NCBI RefSeq assembly: GCF_021654775.1
Contig: NZ_AP025343.1
Coordinates: 2,447,501 to 2,511,500 of the forward strand
Length of the DNA stretch: 64,000 nt
Direction: 5' to 3'
Origin: Paenibacillus azoreducens
GTDB taxonomy: Bacteria; Bacillota; Bacilli; Paenibacillales; Paenibacillaceae
In this document: piece after piece, positions 50,103 to 60,241 of the stretch
Layout: every line of letters begins with the position of its first letter
How positions within the stretch are numbered: position 1 is the first letter of the stretch
The notes under the pieces: model-generated
Seen by the model: the letters and a program-made list of their open reading frames with translations, nothing else
What the model was told of the DNA's origin: nothing
Database searches by the model: none
Program-made: the position numbers and the translations under genes

Positions 50103-50167
50103 GGGGTCCCCGCAAAGTAATCGGAATAAGCTTCGAAGGTCACGCGTCACTTTGTGGGGTTATTTTG
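50103..50167 (+). repeat. Repeat family B, copy B-11
   Basis: Consensus-like copy: GGGGT, arms CCCCGCAAAGT and ACTTTGTGGGG, centre AATCGGAATAAGCTTCGAAG plus GTCACGCGTC, tail TTATTTT. Preceded by CAGAAAGTATAAACTTCC. It lies between convergent genes, 13 bases after the rqcH stop codon. Confidence 0.93.
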
Positions 50168-50179
50168 GCGTCCGGTGGA

Positions 50180-51934
50180 CTACAGCTCGTTCCAGATGCG
50201 TTTGATCCGGTCGTAGTCCGGCGTAATAACCAGCGTTTTTTGATGATCGTATATGACGAATCCGGGTTTGGCTCCGTTAGGTTTATGGACGTGACGGATC
50301 AGCGTGTAGTCGACAGGTACGCTGCTCGATTCTTTGGCCTGGCTGTAAAAGGCTGCAAGCAGCGCGGCCTCTTCCAACGTCTGCTCGCTGTATTCGGGAC
50401 TGCGGATGACGACATGCGAGCCGGGAATATCTTTGGTGTGCAGCCATGTATCATTCGGGCCGGCCAGACGGTTGGTCAAATATTCGTTTTGCAGATTGTT
50501 TTTGCCAACGTAGATGTCGATGCCTTCCGTTGACTTGAACACATGCAGCGTAGGGCGGTCATTTTTTTTCTTTTTCTTTGTCTTTTTGCTGCGGTCGCGG
50601 AGATATCCCTGCTGGATCAATTCTTCGCGGATTTCGCCGATGTCGCTCATGGAAGCATGGGACAGCTGCTGCAGCAGCTCATCCATATAACGGATTTCCT
50701 CTTTCGTTTTCGCAAGCTGTTCTTGGATTACGACGAGGCTGTTTTTGTATTTGTTGTATTTTTTGAAATACCGCTGTGCATTGTCTGACGGTGTGAGCAG
50801 CGGATCAAGCGGAATGGATACTTCCTTCTGCTCCTCGTCATAAAAATTGGCGAGCACTGCTTGTTTATCACCTTTGTTCACCTGATGAAGCGAAGCGAAA
50901 AGAAGCTCTCCATAGATCCTGTATTTGTCGGCGTCATCGGCTTCGGCTAAATCTTGGTGGAGGTGATCAAGCTTTTTGATGTTTTTGGAGCGTTCGTTGT
51001 GCAGAAAACGGAGGAGATCGCTGACCTTTTGCTTTACCGCGTCGCGTTCCGCTTTTTCCCCGTAATAATCCTCCATGCAGGCGCTGATGGAATTGAATTG
51101 TTTGATTTCGTCCTTAAGCATCGTGAGGCCGATGGCGGAGAAAACCATTTTGCCTTTGGCATTCGCTCCTGTCACGGGTGCGTAATGGTTATTCCGAACA
51201 GACGTCATAACCGACTCGAAAGCATCCCATAACGCGGCGCATCTTTCATAAACTTCGCTTTCGCCAAGCTGCGGATCGGCGATGACTGGCGTGCCGGCGC
51301 GAAAGACGATCTCCTGGGCGATAAGCGGGCTAATTCCGCTAAAGGTATCCACGATCCAGGATACGGGATCCAGAATGCCTGAACATTTGACGCAAAATTC
51401 CCTCCGGTCTGCTTCAAGCGGATTAAGCTTGTTCTGCTGCGGCGGTTCGGTATAGGCGAATCCGGGCATGACAATCCGGTAGCTGCTGATGCTTGGCGTG
51501 ACATGGTGAATTCCGTCGAGAATGTTTCCGCTTGAGGGATCGGTCAAAATAATGTTGCTGTGGCGTCCCATCAGCTCGACGATAATCTTTTTGGTAGACA
51601 CATCCCCGAGCTCGTCGCGCTGCCGAACCGCCAGATGGATGATACGCTCCATCCCCACTTGGCTGATCTCCTCGATGATTCCGCCTTCGCAATGCTTGCG
51701 CATCAGCATGCAAAACATCGGCGCTTCCTGCGGATTCAGAAAACTCCGCTCCGTAAAGTGTACGCGCGGATAAGTCGGGTTGACCGAGAGCAGCAGCTTG
51801 GCGTTGCCTTCGCGCGTGCGCAGGTGAAGCAGAAGATCATGGTCGTTTGGCTGGTATATTTTACTGATCCGTGCTCCCCGGCAGGCTTCAAGCTCATGCA
51901 CAATCGCCCTTGTTACGATTCCGTCCAATGCCAT
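50180..51934 (-). CDS. rqcH: Rqc2 homologue RqcH (NFACT protein), 584 aa
   Basis: Ribosome quality control factor that binds the 50S-peptidyl-tRNA complex and recruits tRNA-Ala to add C-terminal alanine tails. NFACT-N begins MALDGIVTRAIVHELEACRG and continues with RISKIYQPNDHDLLLHLRT. A coiled-coil arm covers about residues 290-430. A Lys-rich linker (KKTKKKKK) precedes NFACT-R with YVGKNNLQNEYLTNRLAGPN, DTWLHTKDIPGSHVVIRS and TPDYDRIKRIWNEL. ATG behind AGGAG. Divergent from yloB, as in B. subtilis yloA/yloB. Confidence 0.95.
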   Translation of the reverse strand: MALDGIVTRAIVHELEACRGARISKIYQPNDHDLLLHLRTREGNAKLLLSVNPTYPRVHFTERSFLNPQEAPMFCMLMRKHCEGGIIEEISQVGMERIIHLAVRQRDELGDVSTKKIIVELMGRHSNIILTDPSSGNILDGIHHVTPSISSYRIVMPGFAYTEPPQQNKLNPLEADRREFCVKCSGILDPVSWIVDTFSGISPLIAQEIVFRAGTPVIADPQLGESEVYERCAALWDAFESVMTSVRNNHYAPVTGANAKGKMVFSAIGLTMLKDEIKQFNSISACMEDYYGEKAERDAVKQKVSDLLRFLHNERSKNIKKLDHLHQDLAEADDADKYRIYGELLFASLHQVNKGDKQAVLANFYDEEQKEVSIPLDPLLTPSDNAQRYFKKYNKYKNSLVVIQEQLAKTKEEIRYMDELLQQLSHASMSDIGEIREELIQQGYLRDRSKKTKKKKKNDRPTLHVFKSTEGIDIYVGKNNLQNEYLTNRLAGPNDTWLHTKDIPGSHVVIRSPEYSEQTLEEAALLAAFYSQAKESSSVPVDYTLIRHVHKPNGAKPGFVIYDHQKTLVITPDYDRIKRIWNEL

Positions 51935-52182
51935 AGTTTATATCTCCTATCTTTTCTTTTGCTTTTCAGATTTGTCCGTTGCTTATCAGGTTTGCTTCTT
52001 CCGTGATCTATTCCCATCCATGAAAACCGATCTTCTCTATGATGCCATAGTTTGCGCAAAAACTTAAGAGGTTCCCCCTGTGATATTTCAGGTCCTGTCC
52101 GAATACATTTACGTTAGGGCAGGTGGAAAAGCTGTCGTTACCTTTTTGGCAGCAGCACAAAGAGCGGGAGGGAAAGGGAAGC

Positions 52183-54981
52183 ATGGAACAAAAAGCATGG
52201 CATCAGATGGATGCCGATGATCTGCAGCAGGTTCTGAACGTAAAGCCCGAGCATGGCCTGACGGAAGATCAGGCGGACGAGCGGAGAAAGCAGCATGGGA
52301 ATAACGAACTGTCCGAAGGCAAAAAGATTTCTTTATTTGCGCTGTTTCTGAACCAGTTCAAGGATTTTATGGTTCTGGTGCTGTTGGGGGCGACGCTTGT
52401 ATCCGGTCTGCTGGGTGAATATCTGGATTCCGTTACTATTATTGCGATCATTTTGCTGAACGGAGTGCTGGGGTTTGTGCAGGAATTCCGGGCCGAGCGT
52501 TCCCTGCGCGCGCTGAAACAGCTGTCCGCCCCGTTTGCCAAGGTGCTAAGGGAGGGCAAGGTCGTCTCGGTACCAGCGAAAATGCTTGTTCCGGGAGACG
52601 TCGTTCTGCTTGAAAGCGGAGACAGGGTACCTGCGGATTTGCGCTGGCTGGAGACAAGCAGCTGCTACATTGAGGAATCGGCACTAACGGGAGAATCGGT
52701 TCCCGTCGGCAAGCACAGTCAGACCATTTCTGAGTCGGAGGTCCCTTTGGGGGATCAGAAAAACCTGGGTTTTATGGGAACGATGATGACCCGTGGGACT
52801 GCCAAAGGGGTTGTCATCCGAACCGGGATGGAAACCGAAATGGGGAAAATCGCCGACCTGATCCAGAATACCGATGCCCAGCAAACGCCGCTGCAGCATC
52901 GGCTTGAACAGCTGGGCAAGCTGCTGATTATTTTAGCCCTCGGATTAACTGTCATGGTGGTCGTAGCAGGTATCTTACATGGACAACCGGCGGTAGGCAT
53001 GTTCCTTGCCGGCGTCAGCCTCGCCGTCGCCGCCATTCCGGAAGGGCTGCCGGCCATTGTTACCGTCGCGCTTGCGCTGGGCGTCCAGCGGATGATCAAA
53101 CGGAAAGCGATTGTACGCAAGCTCCCTTCGGTTGAAACGCTTGGCTGTGCTTCGGTGATCTGTTCCGACAAAACAGGCACCCTGACCCAAAATAAAATGA
53201 CGGTCACCCGGCTGTGGATCAGCGGACGCGAGATGGAAGTAACGGGGGACGGTTATGCCCCAACCGGACAAATACTGGAAAAAGGGAAGGCCGTTGATAT
53301 CCGGAATGATCAGGCTTTGCGCCGGTTGCTGCAGATCGGTTCTTTATGCAACAATGCCGAAATTCACGAAATCCAGCCAACAGAAGCCAAAGGCAAACGC
53401 AAAGGCAAAGAAGAAGCGGAGGGCACGGCGTGGGAACTGAAGGGAGATCCGACCGAAGGGGCGTTGGTGACGCTAGCCTCCAAGATGGGAGTAACTCGGG
53501 AGTCCTTGACGGGATTGTATAAACGCGATCAGGAATTCCCGTTCGATTCCGAGCGTAAACTGATGTCGGTTATGGTCAGCCATCAGGGCGGCAAGCTGCT
53601 GTGCACGAAGGGCGCCCCGGATGTTTTGCTTAATCAGTGCACCTATATTTTATGGGAAGGCAACGTGGTGCCGTTCACGGCCACGTTAAAGCAAAAGGTG
53701 CTTGCAGCCAATGAGCAGATGGCTTCGGCCGCGCTGCGCGTACTGGGAACGGCTTACCGGGACGTCCGCGCCCATGATGCTGTAAACAGCGAAAAAGAAG
53801 CGGAAAGCCAGCTCATATTCGTTGGACTGGCAGGCATGATCGATCCGCCGCGGCGCGAGGTGCGCGATGCGATCAGCACATGCCGCCGCGCCGGCATCAA
53901 AACCGTCATGATTACCGGCGACCATGGCACGACGGCGGAAGCGATCGCCCAGCAGCTCGGCATTATGCCACGCGGCGGCCTGGCTATGACCGGCCAGGAG
54001 CTGAACCGGATCGATGATGACGAACTGGATGCCAAAGTGGACAATACTTATGTCTATTCCCGGGTGTCGCCGGAACATAAGCTGCGGATCGTTAAATCAC
54101 TCCAGCGCAAAGGACATGTTGTGGCGATGACGGGCGACGGCGTAAACGACGCGCCGGCGATCAAAGCAGCCGATATCGGAATCGCCATGGGCATTACCGG
54201 GACGGACGTCACCAAAGAAGCGTCATCGCTGGTGCTCAGTGACGACAACTTCTCTACCATTGTGGCAGCTATTGAGGAGGGGCGCAGCATCTATGAAAAT
54301 ATCCGCAAGTTTATCCGTTATCTCCTGGCATCGAACGTAGGCGAAATTTTAACGATGTTTTTTGCGATGATGCTGGCGCTGCCCATGCCGCTGCTCCCGA
54401 TTCAGATTTTATGGGTGAATCTGGTTACCGACGGTTTGCCGGCGATGGCTCTCGGCGTAGACCAGCCGGAAAAAGACTTGATGGAGCATAAACCGAGAGG
54501 GGCGCGGGAGAACATCTTTGCCCGGCGGTTGGGCTGGAAAATCATCAGCCGCGGCTTTTTGATCGGATTTTGCACGCTTGGCGCCTTCTGGCTGACGCTC
54601 AAGACCGATCCGGGCAATGCAGGCCAAATTGCCAAGGCGCAATCCGTCGCATTTGCTACCCTGGTGCTCGCGCAGCTGATCCATGTCTTTGACTGCAGAA
54701 GCTCGCGCTCCATTTTTCACCGCAATCCGCTGCAAAACAAATATTTGGTGCTGGCGGTATTATCTTCGGTCGTGCTGATGCTGGGCGTCATGTACATCGA
54801 AGCGCTGCAGCCCGTTTTCAAAACCGTACCGCTCGGCCTCCGCGAGTGGGCGATCACCATTGTTGCGGCAGGCATTCCTACCTTCCTGATGGGCGTAGGC
54901 AGCGTATGGGGCGGCAGACGCCAAAAGCGCAAAGGCGGCGGTGGGCGCTTCGTAGCGAAAAGTACAAATATTTCTGCATAA
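52183..54981 (+). CDS. yloB: P-type Ca2+-transporting ATPase (YloB, SERCA-like), 932 aa
   Basis: ATP-driven cation pump. Phosphorylation Asp329 in [12 protein letters not shown]; actuator motif LTGESVPVG; the cation-site helix [18 protein letters not shown]; nucleotide-binding [13 protein letters not shown] and TKGAPDVLL; hinge [20 protein letters not shown]. About ten membrane helices. The pair PEGLPA plus [13 protein letters not shown] is typical of Ca2+ pumps. A basic [12 protein letters not shown] insert occurs in the N domain. ATG 52183 is favoured by GGGAGGGAAAGGG upstream; the frame is open to 52123. Confidence 0.94.
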   Translation: MEQKAWHQMDADDLQQVLNVKPEHGLTEDQADERRKQHGNNELSEGKKISLFALFLNQFKDFMVLVLLGATLVSGLLGEYLDSVTIIAIILLNGVLGFVQEFRAERSLRALKQLSAPFAKVLREGKVVSVPAKMLVPGDVVLLESGDRVPADLRWLETSSCYIEESALTGESVPVGKHSQTISESEVPLGDQKNLGFMGTMMTRGTAKGVVIRTGMETEMGKIADLIQNTDAQQTPLQHRLEQLGKLLIILALGLTVMVVVAGILHGQPAVGMFLAGVSLAVAAIPEGLPAIVTVALALGVQRMIKRKAIVRKLPSVETLGCASVICSDKTGTLTQNKMTVTRLWISGREMEVTGDGYAPTGQILEKGKAVDIRNDQALRRLLQIGSLCNNAEIHEIQPTEAKGKRKGKEEAEGTAWELKGDPTEGALVTLASKMGVTRESLTGLYKRDQEFPFDSERKLMSVMVSHQGGKLLCTKGAPDVLLNQCTYILWEGNVVPFTATLKQKVLAANEQMASAALRVLGTAYRDVRAHDAVNSEKEAESQLIFVGLAGMIDPPRREVRDAISTCRRAGIKTVMITGDHGTTAEAIAQQLGIMPRGGLAMTGQELNRIDDDELDAKVDNTYVYSRVSPEHKLRIVKSLQRKGHVVAMTGDGVNDAPAIKAADIGIAMGITGTDVTKEASSLVLSDDNFSTIVAAIEEGRSIYENIRKFIRYLLASNVGEILTMFFAMMLALPMPLLPIQILWVNLVTDGLPAMALGVDQPEKDLMEHKPRGARENIFARRLGWKIISRGFLIGFCTLGAFWLTLKTDPGNAGQIAKAQSVAFATLVLAQLIHVFDCRSSRSIFHRNPLQNKYLVLAVLSSVVLMLGVMYIEALQPVFKTVPLGLREWAITIVAAGIPTFLMGVGSVWGGRRQKRKGGGGRFVAKSTNISA

Positions 54982-55058
54982 AGTTAATACATTTTCAGCC
55001 CTCCTTGAGCTATGCTAGTGAGCATTAAACAAGCAGAGCTAAGGAGTGGCAAAAGCCA

Positions 55059-55895
55059 ATGGAATTTACGAAAATGCATGGCCTCGGCAATGATTTTATT
55101 GTGATATATGGAGAGCAGACTCTTCCCGATCATGCGGAAGAGCTTGCCCTCAGATGGTGCGACCGCTATTTCGGCATCGGAGCCGACGGGCTCGTCTACA
55201 TCCTTCCGTCCGAGCGCGCGGATTACCGGATGAGAATTATCAATTCGGATGGCAGCGAAGCCGAGCAGTGCGGAAACGCCATTCGCTGCGTCGCCAAATA
55301 CGTGTATGATCGCGGTTATGTCCAAGGGGAAGAGGTTACGATCGAAACCTTGGGTGCGGGAGTGCAAAAAGTTGCGATTCAAAGCCAGGAAGGAAGAGCC
55401 GTTACGGTAACGGTCGATATGGGGCAGCCCGTGCTCGATGGCTTGCGGGTTCCGACGACGATTGATTCCGAACAGGTGGTGGACATTCCGATCGAAACGG
55501 ACGAGGCTTCTTTCCGGTTTACCGCGGTTTCCATGGGCAATCCGCATTGTGTCATTTACGTGGATGATGCGGTCAATTTCGATTTGAACACCTGGGGGCC
55601 GAAACTCGAAGCGCATCCCCTGTTTCCGAAAAAAGTGAATGTGGAATTCGCGACGGTGCTGGACCGGCGGACGGTGGATATGCGCGTTTGGGAACGCGGA
55701 GCGGGACCGACGCTGGCCTGCGGCACAGGAGCCTGCGCCACGCTGGTATCTTCGGTGCTGAACGGCAAGACGGACCGCGAGGCGGAAATCCGTTTGAAGG
55801 GCGGCAGCTTGTTTATTCGGTGGGACGAACAAGACAACCGGGTTTACATGACCGGTCCTGCTGCATTTGTATACACGGGGAATGTGACGGTGTAA
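55059..55895 (+). CDS. dapF: Diaminopimelate epimerase, 278 aa
   Basis: Converts LL- to meso-diaminopimelate for lysine and peptidoglycan. MEFTKMHGLGNDFIVIYGEQ is the family start. The two catalytic Cys are in EAEQCGNAIRC and TLACGTGACAT, and MGNPHCVIYVD and RVWERGAGPT are substrate loops. Pseudo-twofold barrel of normal length. ATG 55059 behind AAGGAG. In B. subtilis dapF lies elsewhere; here it is inserted between yloB and the yloC-remA group. A strong terminator follows. Confidence 0.97.
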   Translation: MEFTKMHGLGNDFIVIYGEQTLPDHAEELALRWCDRYFGIGADGLVYILPSERADYRMRIINSDGSEAEQCGNAIRCVAKYVYDRGYVQGEEVTIETLGAGVQKVAIQSQEGRAVTVTVDMGQPVLDGLRVPTTIDSEQVVDIPIETDEASFRFTAVSMGNPHCVIYVDDAVNFDLNTWGPKLEAHPLFPKKVNVEFATVLDRRTVDMRVWERGAGPTLACGTGACATLVSSVLNGKTDREAEIRLKGGSLFIRWDEQDNRVYMTGPAAFVYTGNVTV

Positions 55896-55919
55896 TTCTG
55901 AAGAATGGATGCGAAATCG

Positions 55920-55959
55920 AAACTTGCCGCCTACCCTCCGGGGTGGCGGCAGGTTTTTT
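55920..55959 (+). terminator. Terminator of dapF
   Basis: AACTTGCCGCC (55921-55931) and GGCGGCAGGTT (55945-55955) form a perfect 11-bp stem, followed by TTTTTT. Confidence 0.93.
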
Positions 55960-56153
55960 GCTGCTTAGAGAGGCGAACTGCGCAGAGGGGGACCGTTGCA
56001 ATTGAGACCTGATTATAGCGCTTAGCACCAAGAACGCTTTGCATCCAGGACAGGCCTTTTTTAAATTTATTCTAATTCCGTCCAAACTAGTAGGAATATA
56101 TATGGTTTTGTGTTACATTAGTATGAAACTACGGTCAGGCTGGGGGAATATTG

Positions 56154-58019
56154 ATGAAACCGGATTTGCGCAAGGCATTGGACACTCAAGTGCTCGTCGG
56201 GGATGGAGCGATGGGCACTTTCTTATATCAAATGGGTTTTCCTGTGGGAATTTCGTATGAGGAATTGAATTTAACCAACCCGGATGTTATCAAGGATGTT
56301 CATCGGCGTTATGTGGAAGCGGGAGCACGGGTGCTGGAAACTAATACGTTTTCCGCGAATTTTGATAAGCTGTCCAAATACGGGCTTGAGACCAAGGTCG
56401 GCGAGATCAATCGGGCTGGCGTGCGAATCGCCCGCGATGCCGCAGGAGCAAATGGCTACGTGGTCGGCGCCGTAGGCTCGATCCGCGGCGGCAAACGGAC
56501 GAATGTATCGACAGGTGAGCTGAAAAAATACTTTGAGCAGCAGATTCAAGCCATCTTAACCGAGGGAGTCGACGGCATTCTGCTCGAAACTTTTTATGAC
56601 GTGGAGGAGCTTGTGTTGGCGTTGTCCATCGCACGCCGCTTAACGGACGCGCCTGTCATCTGCCAATTCGCTGTCGAAGACGTGGCGAGAACATTGGATG
56701 GATATACGATGCCGGAGGCATTCAGGATCATGCAGCAGGAGGGAGCCGATTGTATAGGCTTTAACTGCCGTACAGGGCCAAACGGCATCATGAGCGCAAT
56801 GAAGACGCTTGGCGGCCATCTTCCCGCCCCGATGTCGGTTTACCCTAACGCGGGCGTCGCCGATTACGTGGACGGAGAATACCAGTATGGGGCAGGGCCG
56901 GAGTATTTTGGCCAGATGGCCGTTAAATTCGCCGATCTGGGTTCCCGCTTGATCGGCGGCTGCTGCGGCACGACGCCGGCGCATATCGCGGCTATTGCCG
57001 GCGCGCTTGAGGGATACGTTCCGGAGTCGATTGCATACGAACCGATTCCGGAGCAGGCGGCTCCGGTTGTGCTCCATGAGCATCTGAAGCCGGAGGAGAA
57101 ACGGGAGCCTACGCTGGTCGATTTGGTGAAGCAGCGCCATACGGTAATTGTAGAGCTTGATCCTCCCCGGGATCTGGATATCTCGAAATTCATGGATGGG
57201 GCGAATAGATTGAAGCAAGCCGGGGCGGACGCCCTTACCCTGGCTGATAATTCGCTTGCTGTTACACGGATGAGCAATATGGCTCTTGGGCATTTGGTTC
57301 AGGTGGAAACGGGATTGAGACCGCTTGTGCATATCGCCTGCCGCGACCGTAATTTGATCGGTACCCAGTCGCATATGATGGGCTTTGACGCCCTAGGCAT
57401 CGACCATGTGCTCGCCGTAACGGGCGATCCCGCACGGTTCGGTGATTTGCCTGGCTCAAGTTCCGTATATGATCTGACATCTTTTGAAATTATACGTATG
57501 ATCAAACAGTTGAATGAAGGGATCGCGTTCTCGGGCAAACCTCTGAAGCAAAAAGCCAAATTTGTCGTTGGCGCTGCCTTTAACCCGCATGGCAAACATC
57601 TGGACAAGGCGGTAAAACGCCTGGAAAGGAAAATCGAGGCCGGCGCGGACTATATCATGACGCAGCCCGTATACGATCCGGAGCTGATCCGCGCCGTCAA
57701 GGAAGCGACAAGCCATTTGGATATTCCGATTTTTATGGGCATCATGCCGCTGGCCAGCGGCAGAAATGCGGAGTATCTGCATAACGAAGTTCCGGGTATT
57801 CAGCTTTCGGATGATGTCAGAAGCCGAATGGCCGGACTTGAAGGCGAGGAAGGCAGAGCGATGGGGGTTAGAATTGCGAAAGAACTTCTTGATGTGGCAA
57901 TGGACAATTTTAATGGAATTTACCTGATGACGCCGTTTACGCTGTATGAAATGAGCGCCCAGCTTATCGAACATGTATGGAAGAAATCCGGTCGCCAATT
58001 GTCCCCCTTGTTTCGTTGA
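56154..58019 (+). CDS. yitJ: Bifunctional homocysteine S-methyltransferase / 5,10-methylenetetrahydrofolate reductase (YitJ type), 621 aa
   Basis: Fusion protein of methionine metabolism. Residues about 1-300 are a homocysteine methyltransferase with GDGAMGTFLYQMG, the zinc Cys in IGFNCRTGPNG and LIGGCCGTTPAHI. Residues about 325-620 are MTHFR: VDLVKQRHTVIVELDPPRDL, ALTLADNSLAVTRMSNMALG, and YIMTQPVYDPELIRAVK with IPIFMGIMPLASGRNAEYLH. ATG 56154 has GGGGG 7 bases upstream. The B. subtilis gene has a SAM riboswitch; I see none in the 190 bases upstream. Confidence 0.94.
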   Translation: MKPDLRKALDTQVLVGDGAMGTFLYQMGFPVGISYEELNLTNPDVIKDVHRRYVEAGARVLETNTFSANFDKLSKYGLETKVGEINRAGVRIARDAAGANGYVVGAVGSIRGGKRTNVSTGELKKYFEQQIQAILTEGVDGILLETFYDVEELVLALSIARRLTDAPVICQFAVEDVARTLDGYTMPEAFRIMQQEGADCIGFNCRTGPNGIMSAMKTLGGHLPAPMSVYPNAGVADYVDGEYQYGAGPEYFGQMAVKFADLGSRLIGGCCGTTPAHIAAIAGALEGYVPESIAYEPIPEQAAPVVLHEHLKPEEKREPTLVDLVKQRHTVIVELDPPRDLDISKFMDGANRLKQAGADALTLADNSLAVTRMSNMALGHLVQVETGLRPLVHIACRDRNLIGTQSHMMGFDALGIDHVLAVTGDPARFGDLPGSSSVYDLTSFEIIRMIKQLNEGIAFSGKPLKQKAKFVVGAAFNPHGKHLDKAVKRLERKIEAGADYIMTQPVYDPELIRAVKEATSHLDIPIFMGIMPLASGRNAEYLHNEVPGIQLSDDVRSRMAGLEGEEGRAMGVRIAKELLDVAMDNFNGIYLMTPFTLYEMSAQLIEHVWKKSGRQLSPLFR

Positions 58020-58057
58020 TCGTAATCAATTACAATAGTGTAATGGATGTGGTGCCG

Positions 58058-58954
58058 ATGTCTTTTAGCATGACCGGATACGGTCGATCATCCCTCCGAC
58101 ATGGAGGGTATAAAGTGGATTTTGAAGTCAAGTCCGTCAATCACCGCTATTGCGAAGTCGTGCTTCGCCTGCCGCGTGAATGGACACGCTTCGAAGACGC
58201 TCTGCGAAGAACGGTGCAGCAATATGTAAAACGCGGACGGGTTGACGTATACGTCAACAGGGAAGAAGATGGCGAGCATGCGCCGCATGCCATGCTGAAT
58301 GAACATGCCGTTCGGACGTATTTGCAGACGGCGCGAGATCTTTCGCAGCAATATGGCCTTGACGGCGAACTGACGGTGAAGGATTTATTGTCTTTTCCCG
58401 ACGTATGGATCGCTCCCGAGCAGCATGTCTTGCCGGGTGATTCCAATCTCGAAGAATGGGGGCCGATTCTGGAAAAGGGCCTTCAGCAAGCGGTGGAAGA
58501 GCTTGCGGCCATGCGGAGCGCGGAAGGCAAACATATGGCGGCAGATGTAGAGCAGCGTTTAAACAAGCTGCAGAGCCTGCATGCCGAAATGCTGCAGCTG
58601 GCGCCGACAGTCGTTGAGGACTACCGTAATAAGCTCAAACAAAGGCTGTCTGATCTTAACGATGGTTCATTTGCCTTTGATGAACATAAATTTGGTATGG
58701 AAATTGCTATTTTCGCAGACCGTTCCAACATAGATGAAGAGCTGACACGGCTGCAGAGCCATTTTGAGCAGTGCAAGGGATTGCTTCGTGCGGATGAACC
58801 GGTCGGAAGGAAACTGGATTTTCTGATTCAGGAGATGAACAGGGAAGTCAATACGATTGGATCGAAAGCCAATCATCTGACTCTGGTAAACCGTGTTGTC
58901 GAAATGAAGGCGGAGCTGGAAAAAATTCGCGAACAATTGGCCAATATAGAATAA
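58058..58954 (+). CDS. yloC: YicC/YloC family endoribonuclease, 298 aa
   Basis: MSFSMTGYGRSSLRHGGYKV, VEVKSVNHRYCEV-like FEVKSVNHRYCEVVLRLP, and the conserved C-terminus DRSNIDEELTRLQSHFEQCK, VGRKLDFLIQEMNREVNTIG and SKANHLTLVNRVVEMKAELE. YicC proteins are metal-dependent RNases involved in small RNA decay; the biochemical data come from E. coli. It heads the conserved yloC-remA-gmk-rpoZ-coaBC-priA cluster. ATG 58058 is the family start; the ribosome binding site is weak (GGATGTGG). Confidence 0.92.
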   Translation: MSFSMTGYGRSSLRHGGYKVDFEVKSVNHRYCEVVLRLPREWTRFEDALRRTVQQYVKRGRVDVYVNREEDGEHAPHAMLNEHAVRTYLQTARDLSQQYGLDGELTVKDLLSFPDVWIAPEQHVLPGDSNLEEWGPILEKGLQQAVEELAAMRSAEGKHMAADVEQRLNKLQSLHAEMLQLAPTVVEDYRNKLKQRLSDLNDGSFAFDEHKFGMEIAIFADRSNIDEELTRLQSHFEQCKGLLRADEPVGRKLDFLIQEMNREVNTIGSKANHLTLVNRVVEMKAELEKIREQLANIE

Positions 58955-59014
58955 AGGACAATTTCGACATAAAGCAGAGACAAGGGTCAAATGTATAGGG
59001 GGAAGAACCTGATT

Positions 59015-59275
59015 ATGGCAATCAAACTCATTAATATCGGCTTTGGGAATATCGTATCGGCTAACCGAATCATTTCCATTGTGAGCCCTGAATCAGCACC
59101 GATTAAACGTATCATTCAGGAAGCAAGAGACCGTCATATGTTGATCGATGCGACATATGGGCGGCGGACGCGCGCCGTGATCATCACGGACAGTGACCAT
59201 GTCATTTTGTCCGCGGTGCAGCCGGAAACCGTAGCACATCGTCTGTCCAGCAAAGATGACGATAATGACGAATAA
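59015..59275 (+). CDS. remA: Extracellular matrix regulator RemA (DUF370), 86 aa
   Basis: [20 protein letters not shown] and [20 protein letters not shown], then [20 protein letters not shown] and [15 protein letters not shown]. RemA is a DNA-binding activator of biofilm matrix and osmoprotection genes in B. subtilis; the ring-forming RIIQEARDR and YGRRTRAVI segments carry DNA-contact Arg residues. ATG 59015 behind AGGGGG. Only 16 bases separate it from gmk. Confidence 0.95.
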   Translation: MAIKLINIGFGNIVSANRIISIVSPESAPIKRIIQEARDRHMLIDATYGRRTRAVIITDSDHVILSAVQPETVAHRLSSKDDDNDE

Positions 59276-59291
59276 CAAGTTGGGGAGTAAT

Positions 59292-59864
59292 ATGGCAAAA
59301 GGATTATTGTTTGTATTGTCCGGACCTTCGGGAGTCGGGAAAGGAACTGTATGCACGGCGCTTAGAGGCAAACTTCCGAAGCTTGTGTATTCCGTGTCTG
59401 CAACAACCCGGAGTCCGCGGGCTGGCGAAGTAGACGGAGTAAACTATTTTTTTAAAACCCGCGAGCAGTTTCTGGATATGATGCAGAACGACGAGCTTTT
59501 GGAGCATGCGGAATACGTGGGCAATTATTACGGTACGCCGCGTGATTTCGTGGAAAAAACGCTTCAAAGCGGCAATGATATTATTTTGGAGATCGAAGTG
59601 CAAGGGGCGCTGCAGGTCAAGGAGAAATTCCCTGAGGGAGTTTTTATTTTCCTGCTTCCGCCGTCGCTCGATGAACTGAAGGACCGGATCGTAGGACGCG
59701 GTACCGAAAGTAAGGCGACCATTGATCACCGGATGTCCGTTGCGGTTGATGAAATCGGTCTGATGAAACATTATGACTACGCCGTTGTAAATGACGAGAT
59801 TGATTGTGCGTGCAAACGAATAGAATCTATTATTGTGGCCGAACATTGTAAGGTGAGACAGTAA
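59292..59864 (+). CDS. gmk: Guanylate kinase, 190 aa
   Basis: Phosphorylates GMP to GDP. P-loop [14 protein letters not shown], the GMP-binding [20 protein letters not shown] and [21 protein letters not shown] (Asp/Glu), and [20 protein letters not shown]. Normal length. ATG 59292 follows GGGGAG. The frame is open upstream into remA, but the P-loop distance supports this start. Confidence 0.97.
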   Translation: MAKGLLFVLSGPSGVGKGTVCTALRGKLPKLVYSVSATTRSPRAGEVDGVNYFFKTREQFLDMMQNDELLEHAEYVGNYYGTPRDFVEKTLQSGNDIILEIEVQGALQVKEKFPEGVFIFLLPPSLDELKDRIVGRGTESKATIDHRMSVAVDEIGLMKHYDYAVVNDEIDCACKRIESIIVAEHCKVRQ

Positions 59865-59929
59865 CGGTAAAATTCGCGGCTCAAAAATGACTTTCGTTGT
59901 GACTAGAAGCTTTTTGACAGCACGCGAAA

Positions 59930-59986
59930 ACATCTGTATAAGCGCGGCCTGTTTTCTAAGGGCTCATGGGCGAAAAACGTTTTTAC
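59930..59986 (+). repeat. Decayed copy of repeat family A (A-8)
   Basis: AAGCGCGGCCTGTTTTCTAA corresponds to AACGCGGTCTGTCTTCTTAG and CGAAAAACGTTTTT to the 3' end. It lies between gmk and rpoZ, inside an otherwise conserved operon. Confidence 0.45.
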
Positions 59987-60013
59987 TTTGGAATAAGATG
60001 AGGTGGCAGTAAC

Positions 60014-60241
60014 ATGTTGTATCCTTCGATTGATGAGATGATGAATAAGGTTGATAGCAAATATTCGCTGGTGGTCGCTGCTTCAAAACGCGCCAGACTA
60101 CTGCGTGAGGGCGAAAAAACCGAACTCAAGCATCCGAAATCCCATAAATATGTCGGCGTGGCTCTTGAGGAAATTTACGGAGATTTGATTCGCGTCGTTC
60201 CTGAACTGGATGCGGTTGAGAATGACATCAAGAAGCTTTAA
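60014..60241 (+). CDS. rpoZ: RNA polymerase omega subunit, 75 aa
   Basis: [20 protein letters not shown] with [10 protein letters not shown] is the omega signature; [20 protein letters not shown] completes the fold. It stabilises the RNA polymerase beta' subunit. ATG 60014 behind GAGGTGGCAG. The stop codon TAA merges into repeat copy A-5. Confidence 0.96.
   Translation: MLYPSIDEMMNKVDSKYSLVVAASKRARLLREGEKTELKHPKSHKYVGVALEEIYGDLIRVVPELDAVENDIKKL

Noticed and set aside
55960..56153. SAM (S-box) riboswitch before the methyltransferase/MTHFR gene
   Set aside because: The characteristic aptamer segments are not visible.
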